NCBI GenBank assembly: GCA_017627975.1
Contig: JAGAFT010000019.1
Location: forward strand, 1-43,585
From: Oscillospiraceae bacterium
GTDB lineage: Bacteria > Bacillota_A > Clostridia > Oscillospirales > Oscillospiraceae
Direction of reading: 5' to 3'
Length of the DNA: 43,585 nucleotides
Shown here: positions 25,178 through 33,213 of the stretch, one piece after another
How the letters are laid out: every line of letters begins with the position of its first letter
Position numbering within the stretch: the first letter of the stretch is position 1
The notes under the pieces: generated by a model
The model's input: only the letters and a program-made list of their open reading frames with translations
The model's database searches: none
Told to the model about the DNA's origin: nothing
Made by a program: the position numbers and the translations under genes

Positions 25178-25915
25178 ATGTACCGTGTTGTTCTGATCGA
25201 CGATGAGAGACTGATCGTGGAGGGCCTGAGCCGGGTGGTGAAATGGGCGGATTACGGCTGTGAGGTTGCGGCGACGGCAGAGGACGCCGTTACCGGAGCC
25301 GAAATCATCCGGAAGATACAGCCGGACATCCTGTTCACGGATATCCGCATGCCCGGCCAGGACGGCCTCACCATGCTGGCCGGGCTTCGGTCGGAGTTTC
25401 CGGACATGCAGGTGACGGTCCTGACCGGATACCGGGACTTCAGCTATGCGCAGGAGGCGATCCGGCTGGGCGTGACCCGCTTCCTGCTGAAGCCATCCAA
25501 GATGGATGAGATCAACGAGGCGCTGAAGACTATGACAGAGCGCCTGAAGAAAGAACGGCCCGATACCGACGAAGAGAGCGCGGAGAACAGCCGGGCCGGA
25601 AGCTTTCTGGTCAAGCAGGCGGTGGCCTACATGGAGACGCATTATGCCGAGAAGCTCACCCTGCAGGAGGTGGCGGACGCATGCTATGTATCCCAGTGGC
25701 ACCTGTCAAAGCTGCTGAACCGGTTTACGGAGCAGAGCTTTTATGATATCCTGAACAGCCAGCGTGTGGAAGCGGCCAAAAGACTTCTGGCGGATCCAAG
25801 GCTGCGCATCGGAGACATCGGAGAAATGGTCGGCTACGCCGACCCGGCGCATTTTGCCCGGATCTTCAAGAAAACCACGGGCATGAGCGCCAATGAGTAC
25901 CGCAACAGTCTGTAA
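25178..25915 (+). CDS. Short YesN-type response regulator (REC plus AraC helix-turn-helix)
   Basis: A 245-residue two-domain regulator. The receiver domain has the acidic pair Asp8-Asp9, phospho-acceptor Asp55 in LFTDIRMPG and Lys105 in LLKPS; residues about 145-245 form the AraC-type double helix-turn-helix, ending GMSANEYRNSL. Typical YesN proteins have about 500 residues with a long middle region; this one lacks it and has only a linker. It is the likely partner of the kinase at 20147 and the likely binder of the motifs at 16174-16199 and 21865-21890. It is the last gene of the transporter operon and is preceded by GGGGGAGA. Confidence 0.9.
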   Translation: MYRVVLIDDERLIVEGLSRVVKWADYGCEVAATAEDAVTGAEIIRKIQPDILFTDIRMPGQDGLTMLAGLRSEFPDMQVTVLTGYRDFSYAQEAIRLGVTRFLLKPSKMDEINEALKTMTERLKKERPDTDEESAENSRAGSFLVKQAVAYMETHYAEKLTLQEVADACYVSQWHLSKLLNRFTEQSFYDILNSQRVEAAKRLLADPRLRIGDIGEMVGYADPAHFARIFKKTTGMSANEYRNSL

Positions 25916-25957
25916 AACACAGACCGTGACAGAACTGGAAAAACAACGAAAAAGAAC

Positions 25958-26004
25958 CCGTCCGGCGGCAGATTTTCAGGGATTTGTCCGTCGGACGGTT
26001 TTTT
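25958..26004 (+). terminator. Terminator of the ABC transporter operon
   Basis: CCGTCCGGCGG (25958-25968) pairs with CCGTCGGACGG (25988-25998), eleven pairs with one G-U, followed by T6. Confidence 0.85.
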
Positions 26005-26030
26005 GGCTTCCTATTCAGGAAAATTCGGGG

Positions 26031-26036
26031 TATAAT
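26031..26036 (+). promoter_or_regulatory. -10 box before the DUF1294 gene
   Basis: A perfect TATAAT, 88 bases before the start codon, with only a weak -35 (TTCCTA at 26008). Confidence 0.45.
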
Positions 26037-26123
26037 AAAAGAACCGGGAGCGCCGGATCCGGTGCGGGAAAGCGCCCCGGAACCGCTTCGGGCGAGACAG
26101 CATACCAAAGGGGAGGAGAGCGT

Positions 26124-26447
26124 ATGTTCCGATATTTCTTTATCTATCTCGGGATCATCAATCTCATTGCCTTCGGCCTGTTTGCCGCAGATAAAAAACG
26201 GGCCGTGTACAACGGTGAAATCGAAAAAGCCAAACGCAGACGAAAGCCGGAACCGGTCCGGGCCATGAAGTGCCGGATCCCGGAAAAGACGCTGTTTGTT
26301 GCGGCGGCCATCGGGGGAAGCATCGGTGCGATGGCGGGAATGTGGCTTCTCCGGCACAAGACCAGACACTGGTATTTTGTCTACGGGATGCCCGCGATTC
26401 TTCTGCTGCAGCTGCTGATCGCATGGATCGCGGTCAGGGGAATCTGA
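26124..26447 (+). CDS. DUF1294 family membrane protein
   Basis: A 107-residue integral membrane protein of unknown function. Helices are seen at about 4-21, 56-73 and 86-104. The family signature is the cytosolic ADKKRA after the first helix and RIPEKTLFVAAAIGGSIGAMAGMWLLRHKTRHWYF. The ATG at 26124 has GGGGAGGAG nine bases upstream; the frame stays open upstream over the terminator of the preceding operon, so the longer version is rejected. It has its own weak promoter. No function can be given. Confidence 0.85.
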   Translation: MFRYFFIYLGIINLIAFGLFAADKKRAVYNGEIEKAKRRRKPEPVRAMKCRIPEKTLFVAAAIGGSIGAMAGMWLLRHKTRHWYFVYGMPAILLLQLLIAWIAVRGI

Positions 26448-26474
26448 TTTTATACAGCCCGAAAGAACTGTCAG

Positions 26475-26503
26475 TTGAGATTTGATGCCGAATATGCTAT
26501 AAA
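26475..26503 (+). promoter_or_regulatory. Promoter of the EFR1 gene
   Basis: TTGAGA (26475-26480), 17-base spacer, TATAAA (26498-26503) with an extended -10 TG. Confidence 0.78.
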
Positions 26504-26562
26504 AAACACAGAGGTCAGAACGACAAAGATCAGCCTATGAATTCAGGAGGAGTTTACACAAC

Positions 26563-27345
26563 ATGAGTACCAATATCATCTACTGCTATTCCGGGACCGG
26601 CAACTGTCTTGACATGGCAAAGAACATCGCAAAAGAGCTCGGAGATACCGACATCGTGATGATGCGCTCGTTCCCGGCCGTGACGGAGACAAAGGGCGCC
26701 AAAAGAGTCGGATTTGTCTTCCCATGCTTCGGCGGCGGCGCGCCGACAGATGTCCTGGAATATGCAAAGTATATCCACATCGCGCCGGAAGCCTATATCT
26801 TCGCGGTGAGCCAGTCCGCCAGCTATGCCGGAACGGGCCTTGCCGAGCTGAACAAGATCCATCCGCTGGATTACTGGAGAACGGTTACCCATCAGTGTTC
26901 CTGCATCTGGCTCTTCCCGCATACCCTGATGATGCCGCCGATGACGCCGAAGCAGGCCCAGAAGCGCAGCGAGAAGCTGGCCAAGGAAATCGGCCTCGCT
27001 GTTCTTACCATGGCCAAAACGGAGAAGAATCCGCCCAGAAATGTCCTGAACGCGGCGGAAAACGCCGGCTGGCCCATGATTTCAAAGAAGAAGGCTGAAG
27101 GCTTCCAAGTAAGCGATGCCTGCATCGGCTGTGGCCAGTGCGTAAAACTGTGTCCCAGAGGGAACATCCGTCTGGAGAACGGCCGCGCGGTAATCGGAAC
27201 CAACTGTGCACAGTGCCTGGGCTGCCTGCAGTTCTGTCCCACAGGTGCGATCTCGCTGGGCAGTGTCACGGACAAGCGGGAGCACTATCACAACCCGAAT
27301 GTCAAGGCCGCCGATCTGATGGAGAAGGTCATCCACATCGACTGA
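26563..27345 (+). CDS. EFR1 family flavodoxin-ferredoxin fusion protein
   Basis: A 260-residue cytoplasmic electron carrier. The N-terminal flavodoxin-like domain begins IIYCYSGTGNCLDMAKNIA, where the SGTGN loop binds the FMN phosphate. The C-terminal domain has two 4Fe-4S motifs, CIGCGQCVKLCP and CAQCLGCLQFCP. This is the EFR1 (ferrodoxin) architecture common in anaerobic Firmicutes; the redox partner is unknown. AGGAGG precedes the ATG. The GIY-YIG gene starts two bases after its stop, so it heads a three-gene unit with apparent translational coupling. Confidence 0.9.
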   Translation: MSTNIIYCYSGTGNCLDMAKNIAKELGDTDIVMMRSFPAVTETKGAKRVGFVFPCFGGGAPTDVLEYAKYIHIAPEAYIFAVSQSASYAGTGLAELNKIHPLDYWRTVTHQCSCIWLFPHTLMMPPMTPKQAQKRSEKLAKEIGLAVLTMAKTEKNPPRNVLNAAENAGWPMISKKKAEGFQVSDACIGCGQCVKLCPRGNIRLENGRAVIGTNCAQCLGCLQFCPTGAISLGSVTDKREHYHNPNVKAADLMEKVIHID

Positions 27346-27347
27346 GC

Positions 27348-27617
27348 ATGCATTATGTGTACCTGGTCCGCTGCGCAGACAGCACACTCTACTGCGGCTG
27401 GACGACAGACCTGGAGAAGAGAGTGCGTGCGCACAACAGCGGGCAGGGGGCAAAATATACCCGAAGCCGCAGACCGGTGAAGCTGGTCTATGCAGAAGAA
27501 TTTGCGGAGAAGCGCAAGGCGCTGAGCCGCGAGTGGCACCTGAAACGCCTGAGCCGGGCGGAGAAGCTTCGGCTGATCGAAGAAGGCAGACGGAAAAGAA
27601 ATGGGGATGGGGTGTGA
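27348..27617 (+). CDS. GIY-YIG nuclease superfamily protein (YhbQ/UPF0213 type)
   Basis: An 89-residue single-domain GIY-YIG protein. The motif appears as VYLVRC and LYCGWT; Arg25 or Arg27 in DLEKRVRAHN and Glu49 or Glu50 in YAEEF are the likely catalytic positions. Small members of this family act on single-stranded or branched DNA in a few tested cases; here the role is unknown. It starts two bases after the EFR1 stop with no good binding site of its own (GGAGAAGG is 19 bases away), so it depends on reinitiation. Its stop overlaps the acyltransferase start as GTGA. Confidence 0.85.
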   Translation: MHYVYLVRCADSTLYCGWTTDLEKRVRAHNSGQGAKYTRSRRPVKLVYAEEFAEKRKALSREWHLKRLSRAEKLRLIEEGRRKRNGDGV

Positions 27618-28642
27618 GCGCTTCCGGAAAAAGAACGGCATGGCCGGATTGGGTAAAAGGAATCGGTATCCTCTCCATCGTCATGGCCCATGTGACACAA
27701 TATTTCCCGGGCGGGGCATCCTATCTGAACAAGATCCTATGCAGCTACCACGTTCCCGTTTTCTTCGTCTGGGGAGGGGTAAGCGCGGCTCTGTGGCCGG
27801 GGCAGTACGAGGTCGAAAGGCGTGTTTTTTACCTCAAGCGGGTAAGGAGATTTCTGATCCCCTATGTGCTGTTTTCCCTGTTCAATTCGGCGCTGAAACT
27901 CGGCGTGCTGTTTCTGACCCACCGGCTGACGGGGCCTGCCCTCCGGGAGGAGCTGAAAGCCCTTCTCATCACGGGAAACGGGACGGTCTGGTTCCTGGTT
28001 ACGCTTTTTGTGATCGAAATTGTTTTCTATGAGACGAAAGACAGGAAAGCGGTGAGATATGCAGCAGCGGCAGCGGGACTGGTGCTGCCGTTCCTGCTGC
28101 AGAATCATATGACGTCGCTGATGCTTCTCCTGGTGAGAGTCGTCTTCGGTTTTTCCTATTTCATGATCGGGTATCTGTTCTGGCGCTGGTTTTCGGACCA
28201 TGAGGAGCGTATCCCGCCGGCGAGGTCCCTGGCGGCCGGGCTGCTGCTGATCCCGGCGGGCTGTGTTTCGGCCTGTCTGTGCCGGTTCAGACTGGAATTC
28301 TTTTCGGGGATTTTTGTAAACGGATTTGCCGCGCTGCCGATCAGCCTGATGTTTTCCCTCGGGATCATTCTCGTCGCATATTCCATCCGGGACAAAAACA
28401 GCGGACTGCTGAAGCTCATTCAGTATTTCGGGAAAGAATCTCTGCTGGTGATGCTGATTCATCCCACCGTTTTGCTGCTGTTTACCTATCCGTTCGGAGG
28501 GCGCTTCGTATCGATGAGCGGATTCCGGTCCTTCGCGTGCGCGATGCTTACCTTTGCGGCGGTTGCCGCGCTGAATGTTCCGGTGATCTGCATCATCAAC
28601 CGCTGGGCTCCGATCCTGAAGGGCGAAGTAAAAAAACGATAA
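27614..28642 (+). CDS. Acyltransferase family 3 membrane protein
   Basis: A 342-residue integral membrane acyltransferase of the OafA/YrhL (acyltransferase 3) family with about ten helices. The N-terminal WVKGIGILSIVMAHV carries the family histidine, and the arginine-rich loop RRVFYLKRVRRFLIPYVLFS follows the second helix. Such enzymes put O-acetyl or other acyl groups on surface polysaccharides or lipids; the substrate is unknown. Initiation is assigned to GTG 27614, which overlaps the preceding TGA (GTGA) and follows a GGGGATGGGG stretch; the frame is open 27 codons further upstream inside the GIY-YIG gene. Confidence 0.85.
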   Translation: MSASGKRTAWPDWVKGIGILSIVMAHVTQYFPGGASYLNKILCSYHVPVFFVWGGVSAALWPGQYEVERRVFYLKRVRRFLIPYVLFSLFNSALKLGVLFLTHRLTGPALREELKALLITGNGTVWFLVTLFVIEIVFYETKDRKAVRYAAAAAGLVLPFLLQNHMTSLMLLLVRVVFGFSYFMIGYLFWRWFSDHEERIPPARSLAAGLLLIPAGCVSACLCRFRLEFFSGIFVNGFAALPISLMFSLGIILVAYSIRDKNSGLLKLIQYFGKESLLVMLIHPTVLLLFTYPFGGRFVSMSGFRSFACAMLTFAAVAALNVPVICIINRWAPILKGEVKKR

Positions 28643-28711
28643 GCAAGTCCCGGCCGCAGAACGGAGCAAAGAGAAAGACACCGCAGCGGCCGGAAAAGAA
28701 GGCAATAAGAT

Positions 28712-28757
28712 AAGGCAGGAACAACATGGTATTTTCCATGTCGTTCCTGCCTTTTAA
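28712..28757 (+). terminator. Terminator after the acyltransferase gene
   Basis: An 18-base stem with one mismatch (28712-28729 with 28736-28753), six-base loop, then TTAAG. Strong hairpin with a short T tail. The remaining gap to 28865 shows only short GC-rich palindromes near 28772-28800 and no gene. Confidence 0.85.
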
Positions 28758-28865
28758 GAGCTTATAAATTGCGGGCCCGTTACAGACCGTTCCCGCGGGC
28801 TTTTTCGGAACGGGACAGGATGTCGCTGCGGCCGGAGAAACAGATGCGGTGAGGAGGGTGAAACA

Positions 28866-29441
28866 TTACTCCGCCGCGGCTCTGCCGGCGCGGTAAGCGG
28901 CGAGGTTCAGCTCCAGGAACTTCGGCGGAACCGTCTCGCGGATGACGGCCTCCCAGTCGATGTGATCAAGCTGCAGGGCTTTCGTCATGGCGCCGAAGAG
29001 AACGATGTTCATGCATTTGACATTCCCCAGCTCCATGGCGATCTTCGAGGCGTCCAGGGTGTAGCAGCGGAAATTGGCCTCCATGGCCTCCAGACAGTCC
29101 TCCGGATAGGTTTCGAGTCCGGCGGCAATGGTGGAAGAGGGCATCTCGTAGTCGTTGATGACGGCGATGCCGTCCGGCTTCAGAAAATGCGCATAACGGA
29201 CCGCTTCCATCTTCTCAAAAGCCACCATCAGATCGGCGGCACCGTCCCCGATGACGGGGGAGTAGACCTTCTCACCCCAGTGGACCTGGGTCGAGACACT
29301 TCCGCCGCGCTGGCTCATGCCGTGCACCTCGGACATTTTCACATCATACCCTGCCTGCATGAGGCCGTTTACGAGGACCTTTGCCGTGAGGATGGCGCCC
29401 TGGCCGCCGACGCCCACCAGAATTGCGCTTTTACTGTTCAT
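28866..29441 (-). CDS. iorB: Indolepyruvate:ferredoxin oxidoreductase beta subunit
   Basis: A 191-residue gamma-type 2-oxoacid oxidoreductase subunit that works with IorA to decarboxylate aryl pyruvates from Trp, Tyr and Phe to aryl-acetyl-CoA with ferredoxin reduction. The N-terminal ILVGVGGQGAILTAKVL and the SEVHGMSQRGGSVSTQVHWG segment are diagnostic. The ATG at 29441 follows GAGGAGG and overlaps the iorA stop as ATGA; a longer in-frame start 23 codons upstream lies within iorA and is rejected. An active role in aromatic amino acid fermentation or, in reverse, synthesis is inferred from the family. Confidence 0.94.
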   Translation of the reverse strand: MNSKSAILVGVGGQGAILTAKVLVNGLMQAGYDVKMSEVHGMSQRGGSVSTQVHWGEKVYSPVIGDGAADLMVAFEKMEAVRYAHFLKPDGIAVINDYEMPSSTIAAGLETYPEDCLEAMEANFRCYTLDASKIAMELGNVKCMNIVLFGAMTKALQLDHIDWEAVIRETVPPKFLELNLAAYRAGRAAAE

Positions 29442-31195
29442 TTCTTGTCCTCCTCTCTGTGGATGGCTCCGACCGGGCAGACCTGCGCACAGACCGTGCA
29501 GCCGACGCACTGCGTCGGGTCAATACAGGACTTTCTGTCCTTTACCATGACGGCGGGACAGCCGACCTGGAGGCACTTGCGACAGCCGATGCACTTCGCC
29601 GTGTCCACGACGCATTTGCCGATGTCATGCTTCAGCCGCTTGATGAGCAGGCAGGGACGCCGCGTGATGATGGCCGCGGGGACCTGGGAGGCAAGGGCGT
29701 CGTCGACGGCTTTCTGCATGGCGGTGAGATCCTGCGGGTCTACGATGATGATGTTTTCATAGCCGTAAGCCCGGAGGACATCCTCGATTTTGATGGAGGC
29801 AGCCATATCCCCCTGCAGGGTGTAGCCGCTGCCGGGATTGTCCTGATGGCCGGTCATGCCGGTAATGTGGTTGTCCAGAACAACGGGAATGACGTTGCCC
29901 TTGTTGTAGAGAATTTCGGCGGCGCCGGTCATGCCGCTGTGGAAGAAGGTGGAATCGCCCAGAACGCCGAAGACCTTTTTCTTCTGGCCGGAGGCCTCAA
30001 AGGCCTTGGACATGCCCATTGCCAGAGAGAAGCCGCCGCCCATGCAGATGCAGGTGTCCATCGCCGTCAGCGGAGCGCTGGCCCCCAGGGTGTAACAGCC
30101 GATGTCACCGGCGATGACGAAATCCTTTCCTTTGGACATGGTGTAGAAGAAGCCCCTGTGCGGGCAGCCGGGACAAAGGGCGGGCGGACGGGAGACCGCT
30201 TTTACCGGAAGCTCTTTGACCGCGGGCTTCTCTCCAAAGAGCATCTCCCGCAGACGCTGGGGGTTGAGCTCATACATGTTGCTGACCAGGGCTTTGCCGA
30301 TACAGTCAATGCCGGCGGCCTTGATCTGCTCCTCCATGAAGCCCTCCAGCTCCTCAATGACATAGAGTTTCTCCACCCTGGCGGCAAAATCGCGGATCAG
30401 ATCCATGGGCAGGGGATTGGTGAGGCCGAGCTTCAGGAAGGAGGTGTCCTCGGGGAAGACATCTTTGGCATACTGATAGGCAATGGAGGCCGTGATGACA
30501 CCCGTTTTCGTCCCCTTCAGCTCCATGCGGTTCAGAGGGGAGCGATTGCTATATTCCTCCAGGGCGGCGAGGTTCTTTTCCACCTTGGGATGGTTCCGAT
30601 AGGCATTTGCCGGAGCGCAGACATATTTCTTCGCGTTGCGCTCATAGGCATAAGGCTCGGCTTCCTCCCGCTCGCTGAAGGTCACGAGGCTCTTGGAATG
30701 GGAAATGCGCGTCGTGGTGCGAAACAGCACCGGCATGTCAAACTGTTCAGAGATCCGGTAAGCTTCCTTCATGAAGTCGATGCATTCCTGGGAGTCGGAG
30801 GGCTCTACCAGGGCGACCTTGGCGGCGCGGGCATAGTAGCGGTTGTCCTGCTCGTTCTGGGAGGAGTGCATGCTGGGGTCGTCTGCCGTGACGATCACGA
30901 AGCCGCGGTTGATGCCGTTGTAGGCCGCGGTAAACAGCGGATCGGCGGCCACGTTCAGACCGACGTGCTTCATTGCGCAGAGGCTGCGCACCCCACCGAT
31001 GGCAGCGCCGTAGGCGACCTCGGTGGCGACCTTTTCATTCGGCGCCCATTCGCAGTACAGGGCGTTCTTATACTGGGGCAGAGATTCAAAAATCTCCGTA
31101 CTGGGAGTGCCGGGATATGCGGAACAGACCTTGACCCCGGCCTCATAGGCGCCTCTTGCGATGGCCTCGTTGCCGGAAAGCAGATGCTTGGTCAT
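29438..31195 (-). CDS. iorA: Indolepyruvate:ferredoxin oxidoreductase alpha subunit
   Basis: A 585-residue thiamine-diphosphate and iron-sulfur enzyme. The N-terminal pyrimidine-binding domain has LSGNEAIARGAYEAGVKVC and YPGTPSTEI; the cofactor-binding domain has CPGCPHRG, GDIGCYTLGA and VLDNHITGMTGHQ. The C-terminus carries two 4Fe-4S motifs, CIGCRKCLQVGCP and CVGCTVCAQVCP. It forms the IorAB complex with the overlapping iorB gene. Initiation at 31195 follows AGAAGGTGA. A LysR gene lies divergently, and a palindrome centred about 64 bases upstream of the predicted start suggests activation by that regulator. Confidence 0.95.
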   Translation of the reverse strand: MTKHLLSGNEAIARGAYEAGVKVCSAYPGTPSTEIFESLPQYKNALYCEWAPNEKVATEVAYGAAIGGVRSLCAMKHVGLNVAADPLFTAAYNGINRGFVIVTADDPSMHSSQNEQDNRYYARAAKVALVEPSDSQECIDFMKEAYRISEQFDMPVLFRTTTRISHSKSLVTFSEREEAEPYAYERNAKKYVCAPANAYRNHPKVEKNLAALEEYSNRSPLNRMELKGTKTGVITASIAYQYAKDVFPEDTSFLKLGLTNPLPMDLIRDFAARVEKLYVIEELEGFMEEQIKAAGIDCIGKALVSNMYELNPQRLREMLFGEKPAVKELPVKAVSRPPALCPGCPHRGFFYTMSKGKDFVIAGDIGCYTLGASAPLTAMDTCICMGGGFSLAMGMSKAFEASGQKKKVFGVLGDSTFFHSGMTGAAEILYNKGNVIPVVLDNHITGMTGHQDNPGSGYTLQGDMAASIKIEDVLRAYGYENIIIVDPQDLTAMQKAVDDALASQVPAAIITRRPCLLIKRLKHDIGKCVVDTAKCIGCRKCLQVGCPAVMVKDRKSCIDPTQCVGCTVCAQVCPVGAIHREEDKK

Positions 31196-31240
31196 TGAAT
31201 CACCTTCTGTATAAATAGTTGTTGGCTTCAGAATAATTTC

Positions 31241-31246
31241 ATTGTA
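31241..31246 (-). promoter_or_regulatory. -10 box of iorAB
   Basis: Minus strand TACAAT at 31246-31241, about 46 bases before the iorA ATG. No good -35, in line with an activated promoter. Confidence 0.5.
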
Positions 31247-31255
31247 CCGAAAGCC

Positions 31256-31284
31256 TTGCGAAAAGAGAAATAGAATGCTATGAT
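31256..31284 (+). promoter_or_regulatory. Promoter of the LysR gene
   Basis: TTGCGA (31256-31261), 17-base spacer, TATGAT (31279-31284) with extended TG. Overlaps the iorAB promoter region on the other strand. Confidence 0.72.
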
Positions 31285-31287
31285 GGG

Positions 31288-31308
31288 GATATAAGGAATG
31301 CTTATATC
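31288..31308. promoter_or_regulatory. Candidate LysR-regulator binding site
   Basis: GATATAAG (31288-31295) and CTTATATC (31301-31308) form a perfect inverted repeat with a five-base centre, containing the T-N11-A type pattern. It is centred about -64 for iorAB and covers the predicted start of lysR transcription, the usual arrangement for activation of the target and autorepression. Confidence 0.6.
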
Positions 31309-31322
31309 ACGGAGATGACAAT

Positions 31323-32219
31323 ATGACCATTACACAGGTTCAATATGCGTGTGAAATTGCCAGACGGGGCAGCATGACCCGGGCGGCGGAGCAGTTCTAC
31401 ATCTCCCAGCCTGCCCTCTCGGAGCAGATCAAAGCCCTGGAAATAGAGCTGGGCTGCGCCCTGTTCCAGCGGAGCTCCCACGGGACGAAGCTCACGGAGG
31501 CGGGGGAGCGCTTCTGCAAGTATGCAGAGCCGGTAATCAGCGCCTGGAAAGCTCTGGAGCAGAACTGTGCAGAGCTGAAAAACAAACCCCACAGCCGCGT
31601 GCATATCGGTTTTGGGGTTCGGGCCAGATCCAACGGACTGTTTGAACCCATCATGAGCTTTTTCGACAGCCATCCGGAGATCAGCGTCAGCTTTACGACG
31701 GATATGAATGAAAACTTCCCGGAGGCGATCGAAGCGGGACGAATGGACATCGCCATCGGCCGCCTGTATGCCCAGCAGATGACGAAGCTGACGGGGAGAA
31801 TCGCGATTTTCCCGCTGCTGAAGGAGCCGCAGTGCATCCTGATGTCCCGGGACGACCCGCTCAGCGCAGAGACGAAGCTTCCGTTTCGGATTCTGGACGG
31901 CAGGACAGTGATCTGCGGGCCCGAGGAATCCGGCGACGACGCCGAGATGAGAGAGATGTGTGACATGTATCATGTCCGGACGAATCGGGTGCTTCGGGCG
32001 GATGACATCAACGCCGTGATTGCCCTGGTCCAGAGAAAGAAGGGCTATGCACTGGGGCCAGTCTCGTTTGCCCGATTCTTCGGCGTGGCGGCGGTTCCGC
32101 TGGAAGAGGGGAAGGACATCGCCCTGAACCTGATCTGTCGGGAAGACGAACAGAACGACGCGCTGTTCCGCCACCTGCACAAGCATCTGGAACGCAGTCT
32201 TCAGATGAGAACGGAATAA
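31323..32219 (+). CDS. LysR family transcriptional regulator
   Basis: A 298-residue LysR-type regulator. The N-terminal helix-turn-helix is seen in RRGSMTRAAEQFYISQPALSEQIKALEIELGCALFQR, followed by a linker helix and a periplasmic-binding-protein-like effector domain from about residue 90 (RVHIGFGVRARSNGLFEPIMSFF). It is divergent from iorAB with a shared control region, so it most likely regulates indolepyruvate oxidoreductase genes in response to an aromatic metabolite; the effector is unknown. An IR at 31288-31308 is its probable site. Confidence 0.92.
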   Translation: MTITQVQYACEIARRGSMTRAAEQFYISQPALSEQIKALEIELGCALFQRSSHGTKLTEAGERFCKYAEPVISAWKALEQNCAELKNKPHSRVHIGFGVRARSNGLFEPIMSFFDSHPEISVSFTTDMNENFPEAIEAGRMDIAIGRLYAQQMTKLTGRIAIFPLLKEPQCILMSRDDPLSAETKLPFRILDGRTVICGPEESGDDAEMREMCDMYHVRTNRVLRADDINAVIALVQRKKGYALGPVSFARFFGVAAVPLEEGKDIALNLICREDEQNDALFRHLHKHLERSLQMRTE

Positions 32220-32324
32220 AAGGAAGGAAAGCGGTGTGCGTTTCCACGGTGATGATGGTGAAGCAACAGCGCCTGACGGCCGATGGAAAAATTATAGGAA
32301 GTGGAATTTTGACGGGAAGTATGA

Positions 32325-32330
32325 TATACT
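32325..32330 (+). promoter_or_regulatory. Extended -10 promoter of the LysM gene
   Basis: TGATATACT (TG at 32322) with a weak -35 TGGAAT at 32302. About 50 bases before the ATG at 32381. Confidence 0.5.
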
Positions 32331-32380
32331 CTGTGCTACAGAGCCACGGTATTTCAAAAAATAGAGGAGGACAAAACGAA

Positions 32381-33049
32381 ATGGCAAAACGTTATCTGGC
32401 GCTCGTACTCTGTATCCTGATGTTCGCCTGCCTGATTCCCTGCGCGGCTTTTGCGGAGGCGGATTATGACACGGTGACGATTCAGAAGGACGACACGGTG
32501 CTGAAGCTTCTTACAGAAAGGGGCAGGGACTATGACACAGACCGGTATGTCGTGATGGTGCTCAACAGAATGTACCGGGAATCTCAGATGGAGGTCCTTA
32601 CGATCGGTGACACGATCAAAATCCCGAAAGCGGTAAGCGAGATCAAGGGCGAGGCCGTGAATCTGATTTCCGAAAAAGACGGAATTGAATATTTCGTGAT
32701 TCCCTACAAAATCCAGAAGGGCGACACGCTCAAGAACATCTATAAGCTCTGGGGCCTGTCCTACCTGGAAAACGCCGAAACCATCCAGGCTCTTAACCCC
32801 GGCAAGAACCCGGACAAGCTCTCGGTCGGAGAGATCTACAATCTCCCCACCTCGGAGAACAATCTGACGACAAACACCTATACGACCGTCATGTTCCATG
32901 TCCTCCTGAAGGATGAAACACCGGAGAGCGTCTTTGCACGCTACGGCATTGATTTTGCCGAGAAAGAGGCCGATCTGCAGCAGTACAACCGGGTCGCGTT
33001 CAGCGAAATGAAGGAAGGGGACAAGCTCCTGATTCCGCTGGTGTGGTAA
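32381..33049 (+). CDS. Secreted protein with LysM repeats
   Basis: A 222-residue exported protein. A signal peptide ends at about residue 25 (AAFA|EAD). The mature part contains three LysM-like units: about residues 28-86, ending LTIGDTIKIPK; about 105-165, with YKIQKGDTLKNIYKLWGL and LSVGEIYNLP; and a divergent one ending MKEGDKLLIPLVW. LysM domains bind N-acetylglucosamine polymers such as peptidoglycan, so it is probably wall-associated. No enzymatic domain is present. The ATG at 32381 follows GAGGAGG; the longer frame from 32234 is rejected. Confidence 0.85.
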   Translation: MAKRYLALVLCILMFACLIPCAAFAEADYDTVTIQKDDTVLKLLTERGRDYDTDRYVVMVLNRMYRESQMEVLTIGDTIKIPKAVSEIKGEAVNLISEKDGIEYFVIPYKIQKGDTLKNIYKLWGLSYLENAETIQALNPGKNPDKLSVGEIYNLPTSENNLTTNTYTTVMFHVLLKDETPESVFARYGIDFAEKEADLQQYNRVAFSEMKEGDKLLIPLVW

Positions 33050-33103
33050 ACGAAGGGGACGCCGGCACCGCCGGTAAAATAAAGAAGAACGGACAAAAAA
33101 AGA

Positions 33104-33169
33104 GGCCTTTCCGAAGAAGCCGGTGTCACGGAGCACATGACAGCCGCGACATCGGAGGAAGGCTTTTGA
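33104..33169 (+). terminator. Probable terminator after the LysM gene
   Basis: AGGCCTTTCCGA near 33104 can pair with TCGGAGGAAGGCTT ending near 33167, with a bulge and an internal loop, preceded by A7 and followed by T4. Confidence 0.5.
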
Positions 33170-33175
33170 CCATGA

Positions 33176-33213
33176 GAATGAGCACATCGGAAACGGTGTG
33201 CTCATTCCGGCTT
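33176..33213 (+). other. Very stable GAAA-loop hairpin
   Basis: A 14-pair stem with one G-U (33176-33189 with 33194-33207) closed by a GAAA tetraloop and followed by CGGCTTTTC. It may be a second terminator. A 22-codon ORF with an upstream GGAGGAAGG (33173-33241) runs through it; I do not call it a gene. Confidence 0.6.
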
